Origin: Cupriavidus metallidurans CH34
GTDB taxonomy: Bacteria; Pseudomonadota; Gammaproteobacteria; Burkholderiales; Burkholderiaceae
Direction of reading: 5' to 3'
DNA length: 64,000 nt
Assembly: GCF_000196015.1 (NCBI RefSeq)
Contig: NC_007973.1
Coordinates: 496,001-560,000, forward strand
Position numbers and translations under genes: made by a program. Numbering within the stretch: the stretch's first letter is position 1; each line of letters opens with the position of its first letter. The notes below the pieces were generated by a model. That model was not told the origin of the DNA and did not search any database. It saw nothing but the letters and a program-made list of their open reading frames with translations. This document shows, piece after piece, positions 46,098 through 56,518 of this stretch.

Positions 46098-47591
46098 TTA
46101 CTGCGCCGTCGATGCAGGCGCGGTAGCTGGCGCGGTGCTATCGACCTTCCCCACCTCCATAGCCTGCCCATGCCATCCGCCGCCAAGCGCCTTGATCAGC
46201 GTGATGGCCGCTGTGTACTGCCGCCCCATGATCGTCAATGTGGTGTTCTCCGCCGTATAGGCCGCGGTCTGTGCCGTCAGCACATCCAGCAACGCTGCGG
46301 TGCCGGCCTTGTAGCGGTTGTTGACCAGCGAAAGCGCTTCACGTGCCGAGCGCAGCGCGTCGTTCTGGACGATCGACTCCTGTTCGAGCACGCGGGCCGA
46401 GGCGAGGTTGTCCTCGACCTCCTGGAACGCGCCCAGCACGGTCTGCCGATAGTTCGCCACGGTCTGGTCGTATTGGGCCACGGCAATCGCTGTATTGGCA
46501 CGGCGCAGGCCGCCGTCGAACACGGTGCCGGCCAGACCAGCACCGATTGACCAGACGCGGTCGGGCAGGGAGAGCCAGCGCGCCAGGGTGCTGGCCGTCA
46601 GCCCGCCTGTGGCCGATAGCGAGAGCGTTGGGTAGTAGGCCGCCTCCGCCACGCCAATATTGGCGTTCGCAGATGCCATGCGCCGTTCCGCAGCCGAGAT
46701 ATCGGGGCGGCGTTCCAGCAACTGCGACGGCACGGCCACCGGTACGCGCGGAATCGCGTCGCGGTTGTCGACGGTCGCCACGGTCAGGTCCGCCGGGGGT
46801 TTGCCGACCAGTACCGCGATGGCATGTTCAAGCTGCTGCCGCGTGATCTGGATATCGAGTTGCTGTGCTTGCGCGGACTTGAGCTGGGTTTCCGACTGCA
46901 GCACGTCCGAGCGTTGCGCGGTGCCCGCCTTGTACTGGTTCTGCACGAGCTGCAGCGACTTCGCGTAGTCGGCCACGGTGCGGTCCAGCAGCGCGTGCTG
47001 GGCGTCTGCCACGCGCAGCAGGAAGTAGCTCTGCGCCAGCGTTGCCTGCGTGGAGAGCAGGATCGAAGCCAGGTCGGCCTCGCTCGCCTGCGCGCCGGCC
47101 TGGGCGCTTTCCACCTGCCTGCGCACGCGGCCCCACACGTCGATTTCCCAGTTGGCGGACAGCGTCAGGTTCTGGCCGTTGATGATCTGGCCATTGCTGC
47201 TCGTGGCGCCGCGCGATACGCCGGCATTGGCGCCGACCGTCGGGAAGTAGCCCGCGCGTGCCGCAGACAGCGATGCCGTGGCTTGGCGATACTGTGCTTC
47301 CGCCGCCTTGATGTTCTGGTTCGAGATCTTGACCTGAGACATCAGCGCGTCGAGCACGGGATCGTCGAACACGCGCCACCAGTCGGGGCGCGCCATGATG
47401 TCCTGCGGCTCGGCGGTTTTCCAGTCGCCGGTCCATGCGGGCATGTCCTCGCTGGCTTCCTTGAAGGCCTTGGGCACGGGCGCATCGGGCCGCTGGTAAT
47501 CAGGGCCGACCGCACAACCGGTCAGCAGCGCACAAGCCAGCGCGACGACGGTGAACGAGAATTGGCTTCGAGACATGGCAATTGCCTTCAT
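46098..47591 (-). CDS. RND efflux outer-membrane lipoprotein, NodT/OprM family
   Basis: 497 aa TolC-like channel. Lipoprotein signal VVALACALLTGCAVGPDYQRP with the acylated Cys at about residue 26; two OEP repeats follow (ADLASILLSTQATLAQSYFLLR; YKAGTAQRSDVLQSETQLKSA; YKAGTAALLDVLTAQT). The start ATG shares one base with the stop of the upstream pump gene (TGATG), so it is translated with it. Outer-membrane exit duct for the two RND pumps. Confidence 0.93.
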   Translation of the reverse strand: MKAIAMSRSQFSFTVVALACALLTGCAVGPDYQRPDAPVPKAFKEASEDMPAWTGDWKTAEPQDIMARPDWWRVFDDPVLDALMSQVKISNQNIKAAEAQYRQATASLSAARAGYFPTVGANAGVSRGATSSNGQIINGQNLTLSANWEIDVWGRVRRQVESAQAGAQASEADLASILLSTQATLAQSYFLLRVADAQHALLDRTVADYAKSLQLVQNQYKAGTAQRSDVLQSETQLKSAQAQQLDIQITRQQLEHAIAVLVGKPPADLTVATVDNRDAIPRVPVAVPSQLLERRPDISAAERRMASANANIGVAEAAYYPTLSLSATGGLTASTLARWLSLPDRVWSIGAGLAGTVFDGGLRRANTAIAVAQYDQTVANYRQTVLGAFQEVEDNLASARVLEQESIVQNDALRSAREALSLVNNRYKAGTAALLDVLTAQTAAYTAENTTLTIMGRQYTAAITLIKALGGGWHGQAMEVGKVDSTAPATAPASTAQ

Positions 47592-50500
47592 CAGTGTTCG
47601 AGGTGCGGCGTGGTGCCGCTTGCCTGGGTGCGACGACGCTCGCGCCAGGCCTTGACCTTGAGGCGCCAGCGATCCAGCGTGAGGTAGACCACAGGCGTGG
47701 TGTACAGCGTCAGCAACTGGCTGACGAGCAGCCCGCCAACGATCGAGATACCGAGTGGCGCGCGCAGTTCGGCGCCATCGCCGTGGCCCAGTGCCAGCGG
47801 AATCGCGCCCAGCATCGCTGCCATCGTGGTCATCATGATCGGACGGAAACGGAGCAGGCAGGCACGGTAGATCGCGTCGCGCGGGCTCAGGCCATCACGC
47901 CGCTCGGCGTCGATCGCGAAGTCGATCATCATGATCGCGTTCTTCTTCACGATGCCGATCAGCAGGATCACGCCGATCAGCGCGATGATGCTGAACTCGG
48001 TCTTGAACAGCAGCAGGGCCAGCAGCGCGCCCACGCCCGCCGACGGCAGCGTCGACAGGATCGTCAGCGGATGCACGTAGCTTTCGTACAGGATGCCCAG
48101 CACGATGTAGATCGTGATGATCGCCGCCAGAATCAGGATCGGCTGGCTCTTGAGCGAATCCTGGAACGCCTTGGCGCCACCCGCGAAGTTGGCCTGCAAC
48201 GTCTCCGGCGCGCCGATCCGCGCGAGCGCATCCTTGATCGCGTCGGTGGCCTGCGACAGCGAATAGCCTTCGGCCAGGTTGAACGAGATCGTCGACGCCG
48301 CGAACTGGCCCTGGTGGTTCACGCCGAGTGGCGTGCTGGTCGGCATCACACGCGTGAAGGCCGCGAGCGGCACGCGCTTGCCACCGCCGGTGACGACATA
48401 GACATCCTGCAGCGCGTGCGGCCCCTGCAGATACTCGGAACTGAGCTCCATCACCACGCGGTACTGGTTGAGCGGGTGGTAGATCGTCGAGACCAGGCGC
48501 TGCCCGAAGGCATCGTTGAGGATCGCGTCGATTTGCTGCGCGCTGACGCCGAGCTTCGACGCGGTGTCGCGGTCGATGATCACCGACGTTTGCAGGCCCT
48601 TGTCATTGGTATCGGTGTCGACGTCCTCGATGCCCTTGATGTTCGAAATCGCGGCGCGAACCTTTGGCTCCCAGTCGCGCAGCACGTTCAGGTCATCAGA
48701 CTGCAGCGTGAACTGGTATTGCGAACTGCTCTGTCGCCCACCGACACGGATATCCTGCACCGACTGCAGGAACAGGCTGGCGCCAGGCTCCTTGGCCAGC
48801 TTGCCACGCAGCCGCGCGATGATCGCATCGGCGGATTCCTTGCGCTCGGACAGCGGCTTCAGCGTGACGAACATCTGTCCCGTGTTGCGCTGCGAGCCGC
48901 CCGTGAAGCCCACCACGTTGACCACGGCCGGATCGGTCTGGACGATCTGGATAAAGTTGTCGAGCTTGGTGCGCATCGCCTGGAACGACGTGGCCTGGTC
49001 CGCGCGGATGAAGCCGATCAGGCGGCCCGTGTCCTGCTGCGGGAAGAAGCCCTTCGGCACGATCACGTAGAGCCAGACGTTCAGTGCCACCGTGGCCAGC
49101 AGAACGATCCAGACCAACGTGCTATGGCGCAACGCCGCGCCCAGCGTGCGCGCGTAGGCCTGCTGCATCCATGTAAAGACGTGCTCGGTCGCGCGATGAA
49201 AACGGCCCTGGGATTCTTCGTGCACTGGGCGCAGCAGCCGCGCGCACATCATCGGCGTGGTGGTCAGCGACACGACCAGCGACACCAGGATGGCGACCGA
49301 CAGCGTGATCGCGAACTCCTGGAACAGTCGGCCGACGATGCCACCCATCAGCAGCAGCGGGATGAACACGGCGATCAGCGAGAGACTCATCGACAGCACC
49401 GTGAAGCCGACCTCGCGCGCGCCGCGCAAGGCGGCGGCCAGCGGCTTCATGCCCTCCTCAATATGGCGCGAGATGTTCTCCAGCACCACAATCGCATCGT
49501 CGACCACAAAGCCCGTGGCGATGGTCAGCGCCATCAGCGAAAGGTTGTTCAGCGAGAACCCGGCCAGGTACATCACCGAGAATGTGCCGACCAGCGATAC
49601 CGGTACCGCCACACTCGGAATCAGCGTGGCCCGCACGTTGCGCAGGAACAGGAACACGACCATGACCACCAGAGCCACCGAGATGATCAGCGTCTGTTCC
49701 ACCTCGCGCAGCGAGGCGCGGATGGTGGGTGTGCGGTCCATCATCACGTCCATCGAGATCGCGGCCGGGATCATCTTGCCCAACTGCGGCAGGATGTCGT
49801 TGACGCGGTCCACGGTCTCGATGATGTTGGCGCCGGGCGAGCGGTTTAGCACCAGCAGCACCGATGGCTTGCCGTTGGCAGAGCCGGCATTGCGGATGTC
49901 CTGTACCGAGTCGACCACATTGGCCACGTCCTGCAGGCGGATCGGCACCGCGAAGCCGTTTGGCCCCTTCGCGCCGTTGCTGCCGCCGGTGGCTCCGGTG
50001 GTGATCGTCGTGGTGCCGCTGCTGGTGGTGATGGTGGTCGTGGTGACACCGTTGACGGTCTTCGTGCTGACATTGCCGCCGGCGGCGGCGTTGGCGGTGC
50101 TGGCGATCAGCGCGCCGGCCGACGCGGACGAGTACGTGCCCGGCGTGGCGTAGCGGATGATCAGCGGCATGTAGTCCTTGGCCGCCATCGCCTGGTCGTT
50201 GGCATAGACCTGCCACGCGTTGTTGCTGTTCTCCAGCACGCCGAGCGGCCGGTTGGCGTTGGTGGCGCTGATGGTGTTGCGGACGTCTTCCAGCGAGATG
50301 CCGTACTTGTTCAGCGACGTGGGATTCAGCTCCACGCGCACAGCCGGCAGCGAAGAGCCGCCGATGGTCACCTGCCCGACGCCTTCCACCTGCGAGAGCT
50401 TCTGCGCGAGGATCGTCGACGCCGCATCGTAGAGCTGGCCACGTGACATCGTCTGCGAGGTCAGGCCGATGATCATGATCGGCGCGTCGGCCGGGTTGAC

Positions 50501-50893
50501 CTTGCGATAGGTCGGGTTGTTCGGCAGGCTCGTGGGCAGCGTGGCGCGCGATGCATTGATCGCGGCCTGCACGTCGCGGGCCGCGCCGTCGATGTTGCGC
50601 GACAGGTCGAACTGCAGCGTCACGCGTGTGGAGCCGAGCGAGCTGTTCGACGTGATTTCCGTGACACCGGCAATCGTCCCCAGCGCGCGTTCGAGCGGCG
50701 TGGCCACCGTGGCGGCCATCGTCTCGGGGCTGGCGCCGGGCAGCGACGCAGACACCGAGATGGTGGGGAAGTCCACCTGCGGCAGCGGCGAGACCGGCAG
50801 CAGCCGGAACGCCGCGATGCCCGCCAGCAGAATGCCGATGGTCAGCAGCGCGGTGGCAACCGGGCGATGGATGAAGGTGGCCGACAGGTTCAT
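47591..50893 (-). CDS. mdtC: RND multidrug efflux permease, MdtC-like
   Basis: 1100 aa, longer than the usual 1025-1040. Inner-membrane HAE1 pump: [20 protein letters not shown], helices 4 and 10 with [19 protein letters not shown] (proton-relay Asp) and [19 protein letters not shown]. Residues about 250-315 (positions 49949-50146) form an extra Gly/Ser/Thr-rich, low-complexity stretch ([20 protein letters not shown]) in the periplasmic porter domain, which MdtC/MuxC relatives replace by a short loop. Coupled by TGATG to both neighbours. Works as a heteromultimer with the preceding MdtB-like pump. Confidence 0.93.
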   Translation of the reverse strand: MNLSATFIHRPVATALLTIGILLAGIAAFRLLPVSPLPQVDFPTISVSASLPGASPETMAATVATPLERALGTIAGVTEITSNSSLGSTRVTLQFDLSRNIDGAARDVQAAINASRATLPTSLPNNPTYRKVNPADAPIMIIGLTSQTMSRGQLYDAASTILAQKLSQVEGVGQVTIGGSSLPAVRVELNPTSLNKYGISLEDVRNTISATNANRPLGVLENSNNAWQVYANDQAMAAKDYMPLIIRYATPGTYSSASAGALIASTANAAAGGNVSTKTVNGVTTTTITTSSGTTTITTGATGGSNGAKGPNGFAVPIRLQDVANVVDSVQDIRNAGSANGKPSVLLVLNRSPGANIIETVDRVNDILPQLGKMIPAAISMDVMMDRTPTIRASLREVEQTLIISVALVVMVVFLFLRNVRATLIPSVAVPVSLVGTFSVMYLAGFSLNNLSLMALTIATGFVVDDAIVVLENISRHIEEGMKPLAAALRGAREVGFTVLSMSLSLIAVFIPLLLMGGIVGRLFQEFAITLSVAILVSLVVSLTTTPMMCARLLRPVHEESQGRFHRATEHVFTWMQQAYARTLGAALRHSTLVWIVLLATVALNVWLYVIVPKGFFPQQDTGRLIGFIRADQATSFQAMRTKLDNFIQIVQTDPAVVNVVGFTGGSQRNTGQMFVTLKPLSERKESADAIIARLRGKLAKEPGASLFLQSVQDIRVGGRQSSSQYQFTLQSDDLNVLRDWEPKVRAAISNIKGIEDVDTDTNDKGLQTSVIIDRDTASKLGVSAQQIDAILNDAFGQRLVSTIYHPLNQYRVVMELSSEYLQGPHALQDVYVVTGGGKRVPLAAFTRVMPTSTPLGVNHQGQFAASTISFNLAEGYSLSQATDAIKDALARIGAPETLQANFAGGAKAFQDSLKSQPILILAAIITIYIVLGILYESYVHPLTILSTLPSAGVGALLALLLFKTEFSIIALIGVILLIGIVKKNAIMMIDFAIDAERRDGLSPRDAIYRACLLRFRPIMMTTMAAMLGAIPLALGHGDGAELRAPLGISIVGGLLVSQLLTLYTTPVVYLTLDRWRLKVKAWRERRRTQASGTTPHLEH

Positions 50894-53800
50894 CAGACGT
50901 TCGGCTCCTGCGGACGGTGCGGCTGCTGGCCGCCATCCTCTCCGGTGCCGCCCTCATCGGGGTCACCGAAGCGGTTGCGGCGCCAGGCCTTCAGGCGGAT
51001 CGCGACGCGGTCGAACGCCAGGTAGATCACCGGCGTGGTGAACAGCGTCAGCACCTGGCTGACCAGCAGGCCACCCACCATCGTGATACCCAGCGGACGG
51101 CGCAGTTCCGAGCCGATGCCCGTGCCGAGCATCATCGGCAACGCAGCCAGCAGTGCGGCCATCGTCGTCATCAGGATCGGGCGGAAGCGCAGCAGACAGG
51201 CCTGGAAAATCGCATCGCGCGGCTTCATGCCGCCTTCGCGCTCGGCCTCAAGCGCGAAGTCGATCATCATGATCGCGTTCTTCTTCACGATACCGATCAG
51301 CAGGATGATGCCGATGATCGCGATGATGCCGATATCCTGCCCCGACACCAGCAGCGCCAGCAGGGCGCCGACGGCGGCCGACGGCAGCGTCGAGAGGATG
51401 GTCACCGGATGGATCGTGCTTTCATACAGCACACCGAGCACGATGTACATCGTGACCACAGCGGCCAGGATCAGCCACAGGGTGTTGGAGAGCGACGCGC
51501 GGAAGGCCAGAGCGGCGCCCTGGAACTCGGTGGCCATCGAGATCGGCAGGCCAATCTCGCTCTCGACCTTGGTGATCTTGTCCACCGCCGCGCCAAGCGA
51601 TTCACCCGGCGCGAGGTTGAACGAGATCGTCGCGGACGGGAACTGGCCCTGGTGATTGATCACGAGCGGGCCGGTGCGCTCCGAGATGTGCGCGATCGAC
51701 CCGAGCGGCACCTGGCCGCCCGACGACGACGGCAGGCGCAGCGCGGACAGCGACTCCGGGCTCACCCGGAATTGCGGCATCGTTTCCAGCACCACGCGAT
51801 ACTGGCTCGACTGCGTGAAGATCGTCGAGACCAGCCGCTGGCCGAACGCGCTGTAGAGCGCGCTGTCGATGACCGCGGTGGTGATGCCGAAACGCGCGGC
51901 GGCGTCGCGGTCGATCTCCACGTAGGCGCGCAGGCCGTTGTTCTGCTGGTCGCTGGCCACGTCGCGCAGTTCCGGCTCCTGCTTCAGCCGCTCAATCAGC
52001 TTCGGTACCCATTCGGCCAGCACGGCTGGGTCCGGGTCCTCGACGGTGAACTGGTACTGCGTGCGGGCCACGCGGTCCTCGATTGTCAGGTCCTGCACCG
52101 GCTGCATGTACAGCGCCACGCCGCCAAGCTTCTGCACCGAGGCCTGCAGCCGGTCGGTCACGACTGCCATCGAGTCGCGTTCGTCCTTCGGCTTCAGATT
52201 GATGATCATGCGGCCCGCGTTGATCGTCGTGTTGGTGCCGTCGACACCAATGAACGACGACACGCTATCCACGGCGGGGTCCTCGAGAATCACCTTCTGC
52301 ACCGCCTCCTGCTTGCGGCCCATCGACTGGAACGAACTGGTCTGCGCGGCTTCGGTGATCGCCTGGATCATGCCCGTGTCCTGCACCGGGAAGAAACCCT
52401 TCGGCACCACCACGTAGAGAAGGCCGGTCAGCACCAGTGTGCCCACGGCGACGAGCAGCGTGGCCGTCTGGCGCTCGAGCACCCAGTTCAGCGCGCGGCC
52501 ATATTGTTCGATCACGCTGTCGAAGAAGCGGCCCGTGACCACGTGGAAGCGGGACATTTCGCTCTCGGGCACGTGACGCAGCAGACGCGCGCACATCATC
52601 GGCGTCAGCGTCAGGGAGACCACTGCGGAGATCAGGATCGACACGGCGAGCGTGATGGCGAACTCGCGGAACAGCCGGCCGACCACGTCGCCCATGAACA
52701 GCAGTGGAATCAGCACGGCCACCAGCGAGAACGTCAGCGAGATGATGGTGAAGCCGATCTGTTTCGAGCCCTTCAGCGCCGCTTCCATCGGCGGATCGCC
52801 TTCCTCGATGTAGCGCATGATGTTCTCGATCATCACGATGGCGTCGTCCACCACGAAGCCGGTGGCGATGGTCAGTGCCATCAGCGTGAGGTTGTTGATC
52901 GAGAAGCCGGCCATGTACATCACGCCGAACGTGCCCACCAGCGACAGCGGCACCGCCACCCCCGGGATGATCGTGGCGGACAGGTTGCGCAGGAAGATGA
53001 AGATCACCATCACCACCAGCGCGACGGCCAGCAGCAGTTCGAACTCGACGTCCTTGACCGAGGCGCGGATTGTGGTGGTGCGGTCGGTCAGCTGCTGCAC
53101 CTGCACGGAGGCCGGCAGCGACGCCCGCAACTGGGGCATCAGCGTCTTGATGCGGTCGACCACCTCGATCACGTTGGCGCCGGGCTGGCGCTGGATGTTC
53201 AGCACGATGGCCGGCTTGGCGTTGGCCCATGCGGCCAGGCGGCTGTTCTCGGCCGCATCGACGATGTCGGCCACGTCGGTGATGCGGATCGGCGCGCCGT
53301 TCTGGTAGCCGATGATGATCTGCTTGTATTCGTCGGCCGACTTGAGCTGGTCATTGGCGTCGATTGTCGACGCGCGCGCGGGGCCGTCGAAACTGCCCTT
53401 GGCGCCGTTCACGTTCGCATTGCCGATGGCGGTGCGCAGGTCGTCGATCGACATGCCGAGGTTGGCCAGCGCCGTCGGATTGGCCTGGATGCGCACGGCG
53501 GGGCGCTGGCCCCCGCTGATCGTGACCAGGCCCACGCCCTGGATCTGCGAGATCTTGGCGGCCACGCGCGTGTCGACCATGTCCTGCAGCTTGGGCAGCG
53601 GCAGCGTGTCGGACGTCATCGCCAGCGTCATGATCGGCGCGTCGGCCGGGTTGACCTTGCTGTAGATCGGCGGCATTGGCAGGTCAGCCGGGAGCAGGTT
53701 GCTGCCCGCGTTAATGGCGGCCTGCACTTCCTGTTCGGCCACGTCGAGCGACAGTGTCAGCTCGAACTGCAGCGTGATCACCGATGCGCCGCCGGAGGAG

Positions 53801-54048
53801 GACGACGACATCTGCTTTAGGCCAGGCATCTGGCCGAACTGGCGTTCCAACGGCGCGGTGACCGACGAGGTCATCACGTCGGGGCTGGCGCCGGGGTAGA
53901 GCGTGGTGACCTGGATGGTCGGGTAGTCCACCTCGGGCAGGGCCGAGAGCGGCAGCAGCCGGAATGCGACCAGCCCCGACAGCAGGATGGCCACCATCAG
54001 CAGCGCTGTGGCGACTGGCCGCTCGATAAAGATGCGTGAGGGATTCAT
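50893..54048 (-). CDS. mdtB: RND multidrug efflux permease, MdtB-like
   Basis: 1051 aa, usual length. [20 protein letters not shown] at the start; two sets of six helices around [19 protein letters not shown] and [19 protein letters not shown]; large periplasmic loops. MdtB and MdtC form a mixed trimer in E. coli that exports novobiocin, bile salts and metals; substrates here are unknown. Its stop overlaps the next start by one base. The C-terminal tail is hydrophilic ([19 protein letters not shown]). Confidence 0.94.
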   Translation of the reverse strand: MNPSRIFIERPVATALLMVAILLSGLVAFRLLPLSALPEVDYPTIQVTTLYPGASPDVMTSSVTAPLERQFGQMPGLKQMSSSSSGGASVITLQFELTLSLDVAEQEVQAAINAGSNLLPADLPMPPIYSKVNPADAPIMTLAMTSDTLPLPKLQDMVDTRVAAKISQIQGVGLVTISGGQRPAVRIQANPTALANLGMSIDDLRTAIGNANVNGAKGSFDGPARASTIDANDQLKSADEYKQIIIGYQNGAPIRITDVADIVDAAENSRLAAWANAKPAIVLNIQRQPGANVIEVVDRIKTLMPQLRASLPASVQVQQLTDRTTTIRASVKDVEFELLLAVALVVMVIFIFLRNLSATIIPGVAVPLSLVGTFGVMYMAGFSINNLTLMALTIATGFVVDDAIVMIENIMRYIEEGDPPMEAALKGSKQIGFTIISLTFSLVAVLIPLLFMGDVVGRLFREFAITLAVSILISAVVSLTLTPMMCARLLRHVPESEMSRFHVVTGRFFDSVIEQYGRALNWVLERQTATLLVAVGTLVLTGLLYVVVPKGFFPVQDTGMIQAITEAAQTSSFQSMGRKQEAVQKVILEDPAVDSVSSFIGVDGTNTTINAGRMIINLKPKDERDSMAVVTDRLQASVQKLGGVALYMQPVQDLTIEDRVARTQYQFTVEDPDPAVLAEWVPKLIERLKQEPELRDVASDQQNNGLRAYVEIDRDAAARFGITTAVIDSALYSAFGQRLVSTIFTQSSQYRVVLETMPQFRVSPESLSALRLPSSSGGQVPLGSIAHISERTGPLVINHQGQFPSATISFNLAPGESLGAAVDKITKVESEIGLPISMATEFQGAALAFRASLSNTLWLILAAVVTMYIVLGVLYESTIHPVTILSTLPSAAVGALLALLVSGQDIGIIAIIGIILLIGIVKKNAIMMIDFALEAEREGGMKPRDAIFQACLLRFRPILMTTMAALLAALPMMLGTGIGSELRRPLGITMVGGLLVSQVLTLFTTPVIYLAFDRVAIRLKAWRRNRFGDPDEGGTGEDGGQQPHRPQEPNV

Positions 54049-54069
54049 GCCGCTCCTCGACTCCTCGCC

Positions 54070-55500
54070 TTACGGCTGTGCCTGCTGCGGGCTCGCGCCC
54101 GAGCCATGGGCGCCGCTGGCTGCCCGCGCGCCGCTGGCACCGTGGACGCCGCTCGCGCCGCCGCCGCGACGGCCGCGGGCGCGTGGCGAACTCGCCGGCG
54201 TGAGCGCCGCGGCACGTGCCGCCGGGTCTACCGCCTCGACGGTCATGCCTTCCTTCAGGCGGTCCGCGCCATCCACAACCACGCGCTGCCCGGGCTCCAG
54301 GCCCTTGAGCACGGCGCTGTGGCTACCGTCGCCCGGCCCGAGCGTGACGACCTGCACCTTGACCGTGCTCTGGTCATCCACGACATACACGAACGTGCCC
54401 TGCTGGCCCCGCTGGATCGCCGCGATCGGGATCACGGTGGCGTCTTCCAGCGTGTCGATGCGCGTGCGCACGTTGACGAACTGGTTCGGGAACAACATGC
54501 CGTCGGTGTTCGCGAAGATTGCCTTGAGCTTGACGGTGCCCGTGGTGGTGTCGATCTGGTTGTCCGTGGTCAGCAGCGTGCCTTCACCGAGCTGGTTGCG
54601 CATCTGGCGGTCCCAGGCTTGCACCGCCAGCTTCTCGCCGGCGTTGAGCTTCTTCAGCACCGAGGGCAGGTTGTCTTCGGGGATCGTGTACAGCACCGCG
54701 ATCGGCTGGATCTGGGTGATCAGGGCGATGCCGTTGGTGTCGCTTGGATTGACGATATTGCCCGGGTCGACCTGACGCAGGCCAATGCGGCCCGACGTCG
54801 GCGCGACGATGCGCGTGTAGCCAAGCTGGATGCGCGCGTTGTCGACGTTACCCTGATCGGTCTTGACCGTCCCCTCGTACTGGCGCACCAGCGCGTCCTG
54901 CGTATCTACCTGCTGGCTCGAGATCGAGTCCTGCGCCAGCAGCGTCTTGTAGCGTTTCTGGTCCAGGCGGGCGTTCTGGAGCAATGCCTGGTCGCGCGCG
55001 AGTTGGCCGACAGCCTGGTCGAGCGTGGCCTGGAACGGGCGCGGGTCGATTTCGGCGAGCACGTCGCCGGCCTTGACCATCTGGCCTTCCTTGAACAGCA
55101 CTTTGAGCAGCGGGCCGGAGACCTGCGCGCGCACCGTGACGTTGGCCACCGGCGTCACGTTGCCCAGGCCGTTCAGCACCACGTCCATGTTGCGGCGCGT
55201 CACGCGGTTGACCACCACTGGCGAGCGCTGCTGCGCGCCCGGGCCGCCAGGGCCACCGGCGCCGCTAGCGCCTCCGGGGCCCCGCTTGCCCGCGCCCATC
55301 CCGGCAGCGCCACTGGCCGCGCCGGCACTCGTGGCGCCGGCTTGCTGCGCGGCCTTGCGATGGCCGTGCCAGTACCAGCCGGCACCGGCTAGCACGACGA
55401 TGACTGCGCCGGCGATCCATGTGCGGCGACGCGACCGGGTATTACCGCCCGGTGTGGGCGGATTGGGAGGAGTGGGTTGACCTTGTTCTGGGTTGGACAT
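54070..55500 (-). CDS. mdtA: RND efflux periplasmic adaptor, MdtA-like
   Basis: 476 aa. One N-terminal anchor helix (TWIAGAVIVVLAGAGWYW), then a Gly/Ala/Pro-rich linker of about 40 residues, the lipoyl/barrel-sandwich half GPLLKVLFKEGQMVKAGDVL, the alpha-helical hairpin, the second half LGYTRIVAPTSGRIGLRQVD, the beta-barrel and a second low-complexity Ala/Gly/Arg tail. Joins the pumps to the outer-membrane channel. First gene of the four-gene unit. ATG 55500 is the homology start; the frame is open further out. Confidence 0.93.
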   Translation of the reverse strand: MSNPEQGQPTPPNPPTPGGNTRSRRRTWIAGAVIVVLAGAGWYWHGHRKAAQQAGATSAGAASGAAGMGAGKRGPGGASGAGGPGGPGAQQRSPVVVNRVTRRNMDVVLNGLGNVTPVANVTVRAQVSGPLLKVLFKEGQMVKAGDVLAEIDPRPFQATLDQAVGQLARDQALLQNARLDQKRYKTLLAQDSISSQQVDTQDALVRQYEGTVKTDQGNVDNARIQLGYTRIVAPTSGRIGLRQVDPGNIVNPSDTNGIALITQIQPIAVLYTIPEDNLPSVLKKLNAGEKLAVQAWDRQMRNQLGEGTLLTTDNQIDTTTGTVKLKAIFANTDGMLFPNQFVNVRTRIDTLEDATVIPIAAIQRGQQGTFVYVVDDQSTVKVQVVTLGPGDGSHSAVLKGLEPGQRVVVDGADRLKEGMTVEAVDPAARAAALTPASSPRARGRRGGGASGVHGASGARAASGAHGSGASPQQAQP

Positions 55501-55783
55501 GACCGGAATCCTGGGAGCGGCACGACGAAAAAGTGGGGCGTGCCAACGGTATTCGCACAAGCATTGTGACGTCGAAGTTGCAGCAGTATGCCGCATCGCA
55601 CGGGCAGGGTGCCTCGCCGTCAGGGGGATGGCCTGAAGCATAATGTGCGGCTCCCATCCCACCTGTTTCGCCGCGCCCTGCTTTTATTACAGCGGATTAC
55701 CAACGACGTGGGTGTAACCTCCGGAAACAAAACGGTCCGGGACATTTGCAAAGCCGCATGTCCGGCCTGACTATCATGTGCCT
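55501..55783. promoter_or_regulatory. Divergent promoter region between mdtA and the two-component genes
   Basis: 283 bases between two divergent transcripts, without a supported gene. The layout suggests that the response regulator may control the efflux operon, but I could not find a clear direct-repeat site by eye. Confidence 0.3.
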
Positions 55784-56518
55784 ATGCGTACAAACCAGCC
55801 CACCCAGATTCTCGTCGTCGATGACGATCCCGAACTGCGCGACCTGCTGCGCGAGTACCTGACATCCCAGGGATTCGCGGTTTCCGTGCTCCATGATGGC
55901 GACGGCCTGCAGGCGCGACTCGAGCGCGAGCGCCCGGCGCTGATCGTGCTCGACCTGATGATGCCAAAGGTCGACGGCCTGACCGCCCTGCGCAATCTGC
56001 GCGCCAAGAACGACGATATCCCCGTGATCCTGCTGACCGCGCGCAGCGACGAGATCGACCGCATCGTCGGGCTGGAGATCGGCGCGGACGACTACCTCGG
56101 CAAGCCGTTCTCGCCACGCGAGTTGCTGGCGCGGATCAATGCCGTGCTGCGCCGCAAGCTGGCCCGCCCGGCTGCCGCACCCGAGGATCGGGAATCCGTG
56201 GTGTTCGGCCCGTTCCGGGTGAACTTCCGCCAGCGCTCGCTCGAACGCAGCGGCCAGTCCGTTTCCATCAGCGACACCGAATTCGCGCTGCTCAAGCTGC
56301 TGCTGTCGCATCCGCTTGAAGTGCTCTCCCGCGAGCGCATCGTCGAACTGATGTACGGCACCGCCAACGGCATCAGCGACCGGGGCATCGACGTGCAGAT
56401 CTGGCGCCTGCGCCGCCTGCTCGACGAGGACGCCCAGCGCCCGCGCTATATCCAGACCGTACGTGGCCGCGGCTACACCTTTGTGCCGGACGAGGCCGAG
56501 GACAGCATTCCGCAATGA
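55784..56518 (+). CDS. OmpR-family response regulator
   Basis: 244 aa. Receiver domain with acidic pocket ILVVDDDPELR, phospho-acceptor Asp in LIVLDLMMPKVDG, the Thr/Lys switch residues in VILLTARSDE and DYLGKPFSPRELL; then an OmpR/PhoB winged helix (DTEFALLKLLLSHPLEVLSRE, RGIDVQIWRLRRLLDED, VRGRGYTFVP). ATG 55784 is the likely start; GTG two codons upstream is possible. Overlaps the kinase gene by 4 bases. Divergent from the RND operon, a possible target. Confidence 0.93.
   Translation: MRTNQPTQILVVDDDPELRDLLREYLTSQGFAVSVLHDGDGLQARLERERPALIVLDLMMPKVDGLTALRNLRAKNDDIPVILLTARSDEIDRIVGLEIGADDYLGKPFSPRELLARINAVLRRKLARPAAAPEDRESVVFGPFRVNFRQRSLERSGQSVSISDTEFALLKLLLSHPLEVLSRERIVELMYGTANGISDRGIDVQIWRLRRLLDEDAQRPRYIQTVRGRGYTFVPDEAEDSIPQ

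Noticed and set aside
50917..53820. A 967-codon open frame on the plus strand
   Set aside because: Antisense to the MdtB-like pump; composition is His/Arg/Asp/Gln-rich as expected from the mirror frame of high-GC coding DNA. The same applies to long frames opposite sucC, the PglL-like gene and the SNF2 gene.
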